Shown in pieces: positions 27,256-36,771 of a stretch of DNA of 64,000 bases (the stretch's first letter is position 1; the number at the start of each line of letters is the position of its first letter). The stretch comes from Sphingobacterium tabacisoli (GTDB lineage Bacteria; Bacteroidota; Bacteroidia; Sphingobacteriales; Sphingobacteriaceae): positions 310,001 to 374,000 of the forward strand of contig NZ_JAEQMU010000001.1 in assembly GCF_017908035.1 (NCBI RefSeq). The letters run 5' to 3'. The position numbers and the translations under genes are program-made. The notes below the pieces were generated by a model, which did no database searches, was not told the origin of the DNA, and was given only the letters and a program-made list of their open reading frames with translations.

Positions 27256-27277
27256 TACTTTTGGACTTTTAAAAGTC
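27256..27277 (+). promoter_or_regulatory. -7 box with adjoining palindrome, MFS gene
   Basis: TACTTTTG (27256-27263) is immediately followed by the perfect 14-bp palindrome GACTTTTAAAAGTC (27264-27277) spanning the expected transcription start, eight bases before the ATG. A repressor site or 5' hairpin is plausible. Confidence 0.55.
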
Positions 27278-27284
27278 GAATTCT

Positions 27285-28535
27285 ATGTCTGATCAAACAT
27301 CGCTATCTCGGTTTTCGAGTTACGAAAGGACTGTTATTTTTTTATTGGCTATTACCCAGTTTACGGTGGTTCTTGACTTTATGGTTATGTCTCCTTTGGG
27401 AGATATGCTAGTGAAGTCTATGGATATTAACGCCTCTTCGTTTGGGAATATTGTATCAGCTTACGCTTACAGTGCTGGTATATCAGGTTTATTGACCGCA
27501 GGATTTGCAGATCGCTTTGACCGAAAGAAATTACTTGTGTTTTTCTATATTGGTTTTGTAGTCGGAACGGCTTTTTGCGGTTTAGCGGATAGTTATGCAA
27601 CGATTGTGGCAGCTCGTATTATTACGGGCTTGTTTGGAGGAGTAATAGGATCAATCTCTATGGCGATATTGACAGATGTATTTCCTATGGAAAAACGTGG
27701 CCGGGTCATGGGCTTTGTGCAAATGGGATTTGGGGCCAGTCAGGTATTGGGAATACCTATTGGTCTATATGTCGCCAACCACCAAGGATGGGAGGCTCCC
27801 TTTATTTATATAGCGGGATTTTCTGTGCTGATATTGATCGGGATCGTCTTGCTTCTAAAGCCTGTGAACGCTCATTTAATGAATAATACAAGCGATCGGA
27901 ATGTACTTTCGCATCTGCTCACCACACTTAGACGCAGCGCCTATCAGCGTGGGTTTTTGACGACCTCATTGCTGTCGTTGGGTGGTTTTATGATGATGCC
28001 TTATGGAACTATCTTTGCTGTTAATAACCTTGATGTTCATGAAGATCAACTTCCAATTCTTTTTATGGTTTCGGGCTTGGTTTCGCTTTTGTTTATGCCG
28101 ATGATCGGCCGACTGAGTGATAGGTTTGATAAGCTGAAGCTATTTGGTGTTGGTAGTATATGGCTTATCATATTCTGCTTGATCTATACTAATTTAAACG
28201 GTGTACCTTTTTGGTTGGTATTGGTATTGAATACAGGAATCATGCTGGGCGTACTGTGTCGTATGGTACCGTCTATGGCTTTGATTTCTGCTGTACCGGA
28301 TGATAGTGATCGTGGTGCGTATATGAGTATTCAAGCCTCCTTGCAACAGATCGCAGGAGGGATTGCCGCGACGATAGCGGGGCTTATAGTTTATCAGAAA
28401 ACTTCTACATCAGCATTGGAGCATTATGATATTGTGGGGTACGTTGTTGCAGTATGTGTGCTGTTGACTTTGGTTCTGATGTATTACATTAACCGCTATG
28501 TGCGTGCCAAAAATAAAGTGACTGCTGGTCACTAG
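27285..28535 (+). CDS. MFS transporter (substrate unknown)
   Basis: 416 residues with about 12 transmembrane helices. Motif-A-like GFADRFDRKKLL follows helix 2 and RLSDRFDKLKLF lies between helices 8 and 9; helix 4 carries RIITGLFGGVIGS. It resembles drug or arabinose efflux-type carriers. Although adjacent to the metal regulator, it has its own promoter with a palindrome, so a link to metals is only a possibility. Confidence 0.85.
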   Translation: MSDQTSLSRFSSYERTVIFLLAITQFTVVLDFMVMSPLGDMLVKSMDINASSFGNIVSAYAYSAGISGLLTAGFADRFDRKKLLVFFYIGFVVGTAFCGLADSYATIVAARIITGLFGGVIGSISMAILTDVFPMEKRGRVMGFVQMGFGASQVLGIPIGLYVANHQGWEAPFIYIAGFSVLILIGIVLLLKPVNAHLMNNTSDRNVLSHLLTTLRRSAYQRGFLTTSLLSLGGFMMMPYGTIFAVNNLDVHEDQLPILFMVSGLVSLLFMPMIGRLSDRFDKLKLFGVGSIWLIIFCLIYTNLNGVPFWLVLVLNTGIMLGVLCRMVPSMALISAVPDDSDRGAYMSIQASLQQIAGGIAATIAGLIVYQKTSTSALEHYDIVGYVVAVCVLLTLVLMYYINRYVRAKNKVTAGH

Positions 28536-28661
28536 CATATTCTGAGGGATGAGCTCTGTAGACGTTTGGTAGGGAGACGTGGATGTTGATTATTCACTTT
28601 TTCGCAGCGCGGGGGAGGTAAAGTGGCTTTTTAACACTAAAATAACAATAGCCCTTAGCTT

Positions 28662-28686
28662 TATCCATTTATAATGGATATGTTTG
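28662..28686 (+). promoter_or_regulatory. Palindrome overlapping a -7 box, FemAB-like gene
   Basis: TATCCATT-TAT-AATGGATA (28662-28680) is a perfect inverted repeat whose last two bases begin TATGTTTG (28679-28686), a TAnnTTTG box. The leader to the ATG at 28753 would be about 60 bases. Confidence 0.5.
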
Positions 28687-28752
28687 CCGGATTTAGCCGA
28701 TTAATACGTCTTGTATTAAGAGGTGGATTGTAAAAGCGAACAAAATAGCGTC

Positions 28753-29877
28753 ATGATAGCGGACATTGAAGATAAAGAGGTGGGTGACCTCTATAAAACG
28801 GGGATTATCCAACAAACGGCTTATTGGTCTAAGGTTAAAAAGCTCCAAGGCCTGCAGTCAAAGGCTTTTAATTTTAAAACTAAGGTGTCGGATTTGTATA
28901 CCGATACGGATGATATGAGTTATTTTGTAGGTGACCTTCTGGTTATCTTACAGGCTGTGGATGAGGATCATTGTATCGCATACGTGCCCTACGGACCCGA
29001 AGTGGAACCGTCTGAAGAAAATCAGGGATATTTCCTAGAACAATTGTCCGAAAGTCTACGTTCTCAATTGCCAATCAATTGTATTATGATTCGATATGAC
29101 TTGTCCTGGGAATCTCATTGGGCAAAAGACGATGATTGTTATGATTTGCATGGTAACTGGTTAGGGGTTCCTGAGCGTAGGATTCAGGAGATGCGCCTTA
29201 ATTTTAATACGGAGCACTGGAATCTGCATAAGTCAAATACCGATATTCTGCCTTCAAATACGATTTTTATGGATCTGAAACGAGACGACGATATGTTGCT
29301 GGGGAGGATGAAATCGAAAACTCGTTATAATATAAATCTCGCAGCACGGAAAGGGGTGCGTATTCGCTCGTTGGGACTGGAGAGCTTAGAAGTGTGGTAT
29401 GACCTGTATAGGCAGACGGCCGAACGTAATAATTTTTTTCTGCACGATATTAATAATTTTAAAATCATTCTTTCGGCTCGTGCTAATGATACGCTTTCGC
29501 CAGCAGAGGTGTATTTGTTGGTCGCAGAAGTGGAGGATAAGCCCTTGGCAGCAATGTTTTTAGTGGTTTCTGCCAACCGGGGAACTTATCTCTACGGAGC
29601 GTCGGCTACTGAAAACCGGAATTATATGGCTACATATGCATTGCAATGGCGGGCGATGCAGATCGCTCGAGAAAAAGGTTGTACGGAGTATGATTTTTTT
29701 GGTGTTGCGCCTCAGGCAGACCCCTCACACCCTATGTATGGGCTATATCGGTTCAAGTCTGGTTTTGGAGGTGATATCTATCATCGATTGGGTTGCTGGG
29801 ATTATCCTTTAGATAAACAGAAGTATCAGTATTATATTTCGATGGAGTTTAAAAACCAAAGCTACCACCTTAGTTGA
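28753..29877 (+). CDS. FemAB/FmhB-like aminoacyltransferase (GNAT fold)
   Basis: 374 residues from ATG 28753 (MIADIEDKEVGD..IIQQTAYWSKVK, the family N-terminus); the frame also opens at a GTG at 28723. Double GNAT-like domains with the family blocks FMDLKRDDDMLLGRMKSKTRYNI, EVYLLVAEVEDKPLAAMF, YLYGASA and YDFFGVAPQADPSHPMYGLYRFKSGFGGD. Family members add amino acids to lipid II or related acceptors. Bacteroidota homologues are widespread and mostly uncharacterised. Confidence 0.83.
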   Translation: MIADIEDKEVGDLYKTGIIQQTAYWSKVKKLQGLQSKAFNFKTKVSDLYTDTDDMSYFVGDLLVILQAVDEDHCIAYVPYGPEVEPSEENQGYFLEQLSESLRSQLPINCIMIRYDLSWESHWAKDDDCYDLHGNWLGVPERRIQEMRLNFNTEHWNLHKSNTDILPSNTIFMDLKRDDDMLLGRMKSKTRYNINLAARKGVRIRSLGLESLEVWYDLYRQTAERNNFFLHDINNFKIILSARANDTLSPAEVYLLVAEVEDKPLAAMFLVVSANRGTYLYGASATENRNYMATYALQWRAMQIAREKGCTEYDFFGVAPQADPSHPMYGLYRFKSGFGGDIYHRLGCWDYPLDKQKYQYYISMEFKNQSYHLS

Positions 29878-29892
29878 TTTTAAAACATTCAA

Positions 29893-29910
29893 TGTAGACA
29901 GTAGTCTACA
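29893..29910. terminator. Small hairpin after the FemAB-like gene
   Basis: TGTAGAC-AGTA-GTCTACA, perfect 7-bp arms, 16 bases after the stop, no T-run. The 135-bp repeat follows. Confidence 0.4.
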
Positions 29911-29929
29911 TACTTCATATAAAACAGAA

Positions 29930-30064
29930 GGTGTCTAAAAAGCTTGAGTTTCTCGTCTTTGCGAGGAAGTATGACGAAGCAATCTTTGTTTTAAGTAAGT
30001 TAGATTGCCACACCATCGTTCCTCAGGTTCGCAATGACGACGATTTGTTGCTTTTTAGACAGCC
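29930..30064. repeat. 135-bp palindromic interspersed repeat, copy 2
   Basis: Nearly identical to 13314-13449 over its full length, with the same inverted ends (GGTGTCTAAAAAGC at 29930-29943 and GCTTTTTAGACAGCC at 30050-30064) and the same interior words (GCGAGGAAGTATGACGAAGC, GATTGCCACACCATCGTTCC). It again lies between convergent genes, the FemAB-like gene and an acyl-CoA dehydrogenase. Confidence 0.9.
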
Positions 30065-30114
30065 TCTCTTGTATATATCCGTTTGGAGATTTTACTAAAA
30101 TAGGAAGCTATTGC

Positions 30115-31638
30115 TTAAGACTGTATGAAATTTGACCAGTCACTATTTTCTTGATAGTCCATTAATGGGTCGGCTTGTGCGCCAGCAGACCATTGTCCTG
30201 CCAGCATGCTTAGGTCCATTTGTATATGCTGACGTGTTATTTCTGTCATTTCATTACTGAAACCAAGATGGTTAGACTGTATCACGAACTGAAAACAAAC
30301 TACACGTGCAATCATTCTACCTAACGTAACCATCTGGCGTTGCTTAGGCTGATCAGGTAGGTTAAAGTTTAGTGTCGAACCAAATACTTCGGCAGCATGT
30401 TTGGTAAGGTCATAACTCTTAAGGTATTCTAAGAGATTGTTAACCTTGGTTTTGCGCATCACACGGGCTATAGAATCAGCTACTTGTGAATAGAGCATTT
30501 CGTTGGATCCTTCGAAAATCTGGAAAGGTCTACTATCGACTACACTACGGCCTGCAATATGATCTAGACGATATCCGTTGGCACCGGCCAATTGTAGCGC
30601 AATCTGTGCAGATTCTTGCATAAGATCCGTTACTAATGCTTTGACGCTATTTGCATCGACTGCATTTCCAAATAAATCTGCTGCTATAGAACTCATGCCA
30701 CTACTGTATGAACACATCGCGGAACATATCGTAAATGCAGCTTGAATACGAGAAAGTTGAAATTTGACAGCATCTATTTCACTCAACGGCTGTCCTGAAA
30801 CACGTCTCGTATTGCAATGAAGTAGAGATTCATCTAATAATCGTTTTATGAACCCCATACCCATTCCTGGGAACTGTAACCTGCTACGGTGTAAGGTGTC
30901 CAACATCAATTTAATACCAGTGCTCTCGGCAATTAGTTTTTGCGTAGCAGGTACTTTGATGTCAATATCATTCAATCCATAAGGGATAGCATATAGGCCT
31001 AAGTTGTTGAATTTCTTTTGGACGATAATTTTTTGTTCTTCGATCGAGTTGTCTGTCACGAAGAAATCAATATCTCTTGCTAGTTCGCCATTGGCTACTG
31101 TTTTTCTTGCGGTAACTAACCAGAAATCGGCAGCTCCGGTCAAACCTTGCCAATGCTTTTGTCCTTTGATACTATAAGTGTCGCCTTGGAGCTCATGGGC
31201 TGTACGCATATTGAGTGCGTCGCTACCGTAGCCTGGTTCGGTAATCATTAATCCCCCCATGGCTTTGTCTTTCAAAAAACGGTTGAATACACCAGGATGT
31301 AAAGTAGGATCAGCATATTTGGCAAAAGGCTCAAGGAATAAAGCGATATTGATACCAAACATGAGCGAGAGCGACAGTGACTCATAAGAAGCCGCGGATA
31401 ATACGCCTAAGCATTCTTTGACATGTATACCTCTGCCTCCATGTTCTTCAGGGATAGCTACCGATAAAGGATTCATTGCCATGATCTCACTGAGGAATGT
31501 GGGTGGTAAACCTCTAGACAAGCTCATTGAATTGTAGTCGTATTCTGTATTGAACAAGCTAGCCAACCGCTCCCTGAAGGATGCTATATATACATTGAAA
31601 TCTTGATGTACACCGGTTTGCTCTAAAAGATTAAGCAT
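30115..31638 (-). CDS. Acyl-CoA dehydrogenase family protein (long form)
   Basis: 507 residues. ACAD signature MITEPGYGSDALNM at about 145-158, then KGQKHWQGLTGAADFWLV, a middle helical domain, and FEGSNEMLYSQVADSIARV with the canonical catalytic Glu. The extra C-terminal helical domain of about 100 residues is like other long ACAD paralogues. Substrate unknown. An AraC-family regulator lies just upstream on the same strand. It differs from the ACAD at 10733 in length and in catalytic-base position. Confidence 0.85.
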   Translation of the reverse strand: MLNLLEQTGVHQDFNVYIASFRERLASLFNTEYDYNSMSLSRGLPPTFLSEIMAMNPLSVAIPEEHGGRGIHVKECLGVLSAASYESLSLSLMFGINIALFLEPFAKYADPTLHPGVFNRFLKDKAMGGLMITEPGYGSDALNMRTAHELQGDTYSIKGQKHWQGLTGAADFWLVTARKTVANGELARDIDFFVTDNSIEEQKIIVQKKFNNLGLYAIPYGLNDIDIKVPATQKLIAESTGIKLMLDTLHRSRLQFPGMGMGFIKRLLDESLLHCNTRRVSGQPLSEIDAVKFQLSRIQAAFTICSAMCSYSSGMSSIAADLFGNAVDANSVKALVTDLMQESAQIALQLAGANGYRLDHIAGRSVVDSRPFQIFEGSNEMLYSQVADSIARVMRKTKVNNLLEYLKSYDLTKHAAEVFGSTLNFNLPDQPKQRQMVTLGRMIARVVCFQFVIQSNHLGFSNEMTEITRQHIQMDLSMLAGQWSAGAQADPLMDYQENSDWSNFIQS

Positions 31639-31767
31639 AACAAACGTTTTTTAATTGAAAATATGAAGGATAAACAGAGGTTAGCGTCTAGCACAAAATC
31701 AAACATGTTTCTTTGTGTGATTTTAAGGCATGAACACTTAATCTACTCGTGTGATGTCCCTTTGATA

Positions 31768-31775
31768 CAAAAGTA
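31768..31775 (-). promoter_or_regulatory. -7 box for the long acyl-CoA dehydrogenase
   Basis: On the minus strand TACTTTTG, a perfect TAnnTTTG, about 130 bases before the ATG at 31638. It gives a long leader with no recognised motif. Confidence 0.5.
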
Positions 31776-31846
31776 GGTATTTTACAAGGATGTATATATC
31801 GAATCCTGTATTAATGCTAGGACAAATCGTGCATTTGGTTGTTTTT

Positions 31847-32713
31847 CTATTTTGCGCTATTACGATATTCTGTAGGCGATAGTCCTACTAGTTTTTTAAA
31901 AATACGAGAGAAATAGGATGGGTCAGAAAAGTCTAGCTCGTAACAGATGTCAGAAATACTTTTATTGGATTCAAAGAGAAGGAGTTGACTGTGCATAATG
32001 CATATCTCAAGGATTACTTCTTTTGATGACTGATTGAATACAGAGAATACACATCGATTTAGGTAATTGGTCGATACGGCTAGCTTATCTGCGTAAAAAC
32101 CAATATGTTTGTGTTTTTTAAAGTTTTTGTGCACCAAGCGTTTGAACATCATTGCTATTTCTTGTCTTCTGCTGAGTAGCTTATCCGAAGAAGACAGTTT
32201 TATAACTTTTAAAAGGATAGATTTTAATAGGCTGTTATTTAGCTCGGTGTAAGAGTCTTCTGCATAAAGCTCTTTGTAAAGTAATTTGCAAAGCTGGTGG
32301 ATGCCAATGCTGTCTTCGCGAGTAAGGTCGATAAGGGGGGAGATGCTGAAGATGTTTAGGATTTCCTGTGCCCTGAATATAGATGTCATGGCGGCCTCGT
32401 TGATCAATATACAATGCCCTCTGACTGATTTGTCTGCGTTTTTTACAGCTGAAATATTTCCATAACTACTGATAAGAATAGCTGGGGCCTGTACACTATA
32501 TTCTTTAGGGCCAATTTGATAGGTGAAATAGCCTTCGGTAAGATGGATCACCAAATTGTAAGCTAAAAATATGGGAGGGGTAGGGAATTTTATAAAAGGG
32601 GCAATTTCGCTAAGCTGGAATACCTTAACCGGGAATTGCTTGTATTTTAAGTGTTCTAGACTGCCGACCATGAATCGGTCTACAAACTCATCAGCATTTA
32701 CCTTCTTTTCCAT
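31847..32713 (-). CDS. AraC-family transcription regulator
   Basis: 288 residues. N-terminal cupin-like sensor domain (VIHLTEGYFTYQIG..YSVQAPAILISSYG) and C-terminal double helix-turn-helix at about 195-285 (HIGFYADKLAVSTNYLNRCV, SISDICYELDFSDPSYFSRIFKKLVGLSPTEYR). It is upstream of, and in line with, the long acyl-CoA dehydrogenase gene, with its own gap of about 210 bases. A role in that gene's control is inferred from position only. Confidence 0.9.
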   Translation of the reverse strand: MEKKVNADEFVDRFMVGSLEHLKYKQFPVKVFQLSEIAPFIKFPTPPIFLAYNLVIHLTEGYFTYQIGPKEYSVQAPAILISSYGNISAVKNADKSVRGHCILINEAAMTSIFRAQEILNIFSISPLIDLTREDSIGIHQLCKLLYKELYAEDSYTELNNSLLKSILLKVIKLSSSDKLLSRRQEIAMMFKRLVHKNFKKHKHIGFYADKLAVSTNYLNRCVFSVFNQSSKEVILEICIMHSQLLLFESNKSISDICYELDFSDPSYFSRIFKKLVGLSPTEYRNSAK

Positions 32714-32885
32714 TGTTTTATCGCTCCTGTATAATCTATCAACTCAGTAGCTAAAGCTAAAAAATCTTTCTGACATCTAGCTATTTGATCTAGTATTATA
32801 TGAAGCAGTGGTTTCATTTGATTTTTGTAGGGTGTAGCGGTTGTTAAAAAAAAGAGGTTAATTTGTAGCTATAAAGATGTGATTG

Positions 32886-34787
32886 ATGGATTATTTTAAG
32901 AATTTGGCGACTTTGTTGGAGCTGGAGTTGGCGCATGACAGAGCTGCGCATGAGCTGGTATTGGCATCGCGTACACTGACTGAGCGTAAGGAATTGGGAG
33001 TGACATGGTACCCTATACAAATCTCCGATAGTGAGCTGGGGAGGGGAGACTATCTAACAGTTACATTCCATAAGACCAATGATCTTGAAAATGGTCACCG
33101 ATTTCGTTTTGGCATGCCTATCAGTTTGTTTTCGAATTATGCTCCTCAAGAAGATAGAATTCAGGGTACTATTGCTTTTGTGAATCAAAACTTGATGAAG
33201 GTGTCTTTTCGAACGGAGGAACTTCCGGATTGGAGCCGAAAAGGAAAGTTAGGTTTGGACCTTTTGTTTGATGAAAATTCGTATCGTGAGATGAAGTCGG
33301 CTCTGCAGGAGGCTGAGCGTGGAATTGAAGACCCACAGAAAGGTAAACTAACCCGGAAGTTATTGGGGCTGGAACCTATAGCTCTAGCTGATGGACGAGA
33401 TGATTTCGATGATGTTGGACTCAATATAAGCCAAAATGACGCCGTCAGGCGTATTCTGGGGAAGGGTGATCTGGCTATTTTACATGGTCCGCCGGGTACA
33501 GGTAAAACGACTACGCTGATCAAAGCAATAGCTGCAGGTATAAAACGTTCGGGCGGACAGGTATTGATTGTTGCTCCAAGTAATACGGCGGTGGATGTTT
33601 TAGCTGAACGATTGGATCAATTGGGACTGAACGTCTTAAGGATAGGGAATCCGGTAAAGGTATCTGCACATTTGTTGGCATTGACTGTGGATGAGAAAGC
33701 GAGTAAGCATGCTGGTTATAAAGAGGTAAAGGGCTTGGAAAAGCAAGCTCGTGCCTACACGGATATGGCACGTAAGTATAAGCGTAATTTTGGACGTTCG
33801 GAATATGAGCAGCGTAAAGCACTATTGAATGAAGCACGCAAAATAAGAAAGGACATCGACCGGATCCAAGATTATGTAATAGAAGATATATTGTGTAAAG
33901 CGCAAGTTATCGCGGCTACTCTGGTTGGTGCAAATCATCCTCATATCCGTGATAAACGATTTGAAACGGTGGTCATAGACGAAGCTGCTCAGGGGCTTGA
34001 GCCTGCTTGTTGGATTCCTATTCTCAAGGCAGACCGGTTGTTATTGGCGGGTGATCATTGTCAATTGCCCCCTACGATAAAGTCGGAGGAAAGGGAGAGT
34101 AAGGAACTCTTTAATACGTTGTTTGAAAAATTGGTTAAGAGATATCCTGATTCAGTTTCCTTTTTGGATACCCAATATAGAATGAATAGTCAGATAATGA
34201 CATATTCTTCGGTAATGATGTACGATGGGAGACTGAAGGCTGCGCCAGCAACTGCAGAATGGAGGTTGGTAGATGACACTGAGCCTATTGTTTTTATTGA
34301 TACCGCAGGGGCTGGTTTTGAGGAAAAGGAAGAAGAGGGAGCGTTGTCCAATAAAGAGGAAGCAGATTTTTTAGTAAACCATCTTAGTGCGTTGATAGCT
34401 CAATTGGAGGGAGGACATCATGGAGAGAAATTGCCTACAGTTGGGGTTATTACTCCTTATCGGGGACAAGCGAACCGATTGAAAGGATTATTATCTGATA
34501 TTGGGGGATTACCGTATGTTGATCTGCAGGTCAGCACGGTAGACGGTTTTCAGGGCCAGGAGAAAGATATCATTTATATCAGCCTAGTGCGTAGTAATAC
34601 AGGTGGGAATATCGGATTTCTATCGGATGTAAGGCGTATCAACGTAGCTTTGACGCGTGCTAAGAAAAAGCTCGTGGTGATAGGGGATAGTAGTACTATC
34701 GGGCAGCATGCTTTTTATAAGGGATTTTTAGACTATGTGGAATCGGTGAATGGATACCATAGTGTATGGGAATGGAATAACGTATAA
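32886..34787 (+). CDS. Superfamily I helicase, Upf1/IGHMBP2-like
   Basis: 633 residues. Walker A GPPGTGKTTTLIKAI near residue 200, an insertion of about 80 residues, motif II VIDEAAQGLEP near 364, motif III AGDHCQLPPTI, motif IV QYRMNSQIM, motif V TVDGFQGQEKDIIYISLVRS and motif VI RINVALTRAKKKLVVIGD. N-terminal beta-barrel before the first RecA domain as in Upf1-like enzymes. It probably unwinds RNA or DNA; a specific role is unknown. The ATG at 32886 is used; the frame also opens one codon earlier with TTG. Confidence 0.92.
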   Translation: MDYFKNLATLLELELAHDRAAHELVLASRTLTERKELGVTWYPIQISDSELGRGDYLTVTFHKTNDLENGHRFRFGMPISLFSNYAPQEDRIQGTIAFVNQNLMKVSFRTEELPDWSRKGKLGLDLLFDENSYREMKSALQEAERGIEDPQKGKLTRKLLGLEPIALADGRDDFDDVGLNISQNDAVRRILGKGDLAILHGPPGTGKTTTLIKAIAAGIKRSGGQVLIVAPSNTAVDVLAERLDQLGLNVLRIGNPVKVSAHLLALTVDEKASKHAGYKEVKGLEKQARAYTDMARKYKRNFGRSEYEQRKALLNEARKIRKDIDRIQDYVIEDILCKAQVIAATLVGANHPHIRDKRFETVVIDEAAQGLEPACWIPILKADRLLLAGDHCQLPPTIKSEERESKELFNTLFEKLVKRYPDSVSFLDTQYRMNSQIMTYSSVMMYDGRLKAAPATAEWRLVDDTEPIVFIDTAGAGFEEKEEEGALSNKEEADFLVNHLSALIAQLEGGHHGEKLPTVGVITPYRGQANRLKGLLSDIGGLPYVDLQVSTVDGFQGQEKDIIYISLVRSNTGGNIGFLSDVRRINVALTRAKKKLVVIGDSSTIGQHAFYKGFLDYVESVNGYHSVWEWNNV

Positions 34788-34807
34788 TACAGGGAAATTG
34801 GTCTAGA

Positions 34808-36190
34808 CTATCGAATTTCTAGATGATTTTCTATTATTTTTGGAGAGGGAGCGTTGGATACTATAGGAGTTTCAGGAGATCTCTGGTCTGCATTGTTCCC
34901 TTCGTTAGGATAGCTCGGTAGGCCCACGGTGAATATTGAGCCTTTATTGGGAGTGCTTTGTATATGTACGATACCGTGGTTGCGTTCGATAAGGTCTTTG
35001 CATAAAATTAAACCTAGGCCTGCCCCTGGCTCATCTTCTGTGCCAAGAGACTTGCGCTGTATCTCATTAAAGAGGAGTGCAGATTTAGAAGGATTTATTC
35101 CTATGCCTTGATCTTTAATATGGATAAATGTAAAGTCTTTGTCGGTCGAGGTGAAAATGTGTATCTCGCCTGTGACGTAACTGAATTTGATTGCATTACT
35201 TATGAAATTACGTAAAATGATGGTCAAATGGTCTTTATTCACCAATATGTGTTCATCTTCGGGAATGCTGATTTTGAAGTTTAACTGTTTTACTAGTATC
35301 TGTTCTTCAAATGTAGCCAAAATGTCGTTTACTATAGGTGTGATCATTAACGGGACGGGAGCATTAGCAATCCCGCGTAAGCTACTGCTACCCCATTGAA
35401 GAAGGTCATCGAGGACTAGGTTCTGTTGTACTATCCGTAGTCTTAATTGACGAATAAAGTCTGGAGATATGCTATTGTTGAGTACCTGTTGTTCTAGTGC
35501 TACAACCATTGTCTCTAAGGTAGCAAATGGGCTCTTTATATCATGGGCAATAATCGAAAAAACTTTTTCTTTGTCCTTGTTTATTGACTGTAGGCTGAGA
35601 CGTTGATTTTCTATTTTTTTCATGTTGCTGTAGATGATCTGTAGAAACAAATTCACAGAAACTACAATAAAGATAATCGAACAGATGATATTGTATAGTA
35701 CGCGCGCTACAGGCACCGGCTGTTCAAAGGTGTTTATATTTGGAGAGATGTAAATAAATACCATGGCTATAGTAACTGCTAATGCAAAAAGTAGGTGTAT
35801 ACGACGATCGTCATAAAGTAAAGTGGAAGAGATCAGGATGCATAGTAGAAAATATTCAGCTCCATTCTGGTAGAGTATGGCCCCTGCAAAAAAGAAAATA
35901 AAATTGCTCGATAATAACATCAATTTAGCCAGGTTGTGCTTACGGCGATATTGAAGTATGAGGACAACAAGGTCGCATAATCCGTTTGAAAAATTGATCA
36001 AGGCTAGAATAGGACGTTGTTCGGACAGATTGGTGATAGAAAAAAATATTGCAGGGAGAATACATAATATTGCAATCATATTGACCATATGGGCTCTCTT
36101 GGAATCCATATAAGACATAGACGTGTCGGTGCCGATATGTGTTAGTATTTCCCAATAATTTCGGATACGTTTCATAGGTCTGTTGTTCAA
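34808..36190 (-). CDS. Membrane sensor histidine kinase
   Basis: 460 residues: about six transmembrane helices at 35-195 with almost no periplasmic loop, then a dimerisation/His domain with H216 in FSIIAHDIKSPFATLE and HATPase_c with NAIKFSYVTG, IKDQGIGINPS and GAGLGLILCKDLIERN. No receiver gene lies beside it, so it is an orphan here. The ATG at residue 6 is an alternative start. Confidence 0.9.
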   Translation of the reverse strand: MNNRPMKRIRNYWEILTHIGTDTSMSYMDSKRAHMVNMIAILCILPAIFFSITNLSEQRPILALINFSNGLCDLVVLILQYRRKHNLAKLMLLSSNFIFFFAGAILYQNGAEYFLLCILISSTLLYDDRRIHLLFALAVTIAMVFIYISPNINTFEQPVPVARVLYNIICSIIFIVVSVNLFLQIIYSNMKKIENQRLSLQSINKDKEKVFSIIAHDIKSPFATLETMVVALEQQVLNNSISPDFIRQLRLRIVQQNLVLDDLLQWGSSSLRGIANAPVPLMITPIVNDILATFEEQILVKQLNFKISIPEDEHILVNKDHLTIILRNFISNAIKFSYVTGEIHIFTSTDKDFTFIHIKDQGIGINPSKSALLFNEIQRKSLGTEDEPGAGLGLILCKDLIERNHGIVHIQSTPNKGSIFTVGLPSYPNEGNNADQRSPETPIVSNAPSPKIIENHLEIR

Positions 36191-36393
36191 CTCACTCTGG
36201 TAAAGATAAAAAAGTAATTACATTTTTTACTTTTTCTACTTGGGAGGTGTCTAGTTTTCAGATAATTAGTTAAATATTGGCAAAAACATAATGTGTGCTA
36301 TTAATTTTTCTAATTTAGAGTACCTGTTTTCTCAAAGATAAGCAGCAAATAGGAAATTAGTAAAGAAAATATAATTTAAAAATTGTATCTATT

Positions 36394-36771
36394 ATGAAGA
36401 ATTCAGTAGAGCAGGATGAACGAATAGCAAAGATGACATTTGCATCAGTATATCCGCATTATATAATAAAAATAGAGAAAAAGGGACGGACACGTGAGGA
36501 ATTACAGGAAGTTATTTCTTGGTTGACTGGGTTTGATATTAGGGAGATTGAAGCTCTGATCGCCAGTAAAGCAACTTTTGAGGAGATTTTTAGTCAAGCA
36601 AAAGTTCCCTCTAGTGCTTCTCTGATCACTGGGGTAATCTGCGGCTATCGTGTGGAGGATATTTTAAATCCTTTGACGCAAAAGGTCCGGTATTTAGACA
36701 AATTGGTGGATGAGCTGGCGAAGGGGAGAAAAATGGAAAAAATCATAAGAAAAGATGTTGGGAGATCTTGA
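36394..36771 (+). CDS. DUF2200 family protein
   Basis: 125 residues matching DUF2200 almost throughout: MTFASVYPHYIIKIEKKGRT, EVISWLTGFD, ASKATFEEIFSQA, ITGVICGYRVEDILNPLTQ and RYLDKLVDELAKGRKMEKI. A small helical protein of unknown biochemical role. It ends at the edge of the duplicated tRNA-3'-end/terminator segment. Confidence 0.9.
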   Translation: MKNSVEQDERIAKMTFASVYPHYIIKIEKKGRTREELQEVISWLTGFDIREIEALIASKATFEEIFSQAKVPSSASLITGVICGYRVEDILNPLTQKVRYLDKLVDELAKGRKMEKIIRKDVGRS

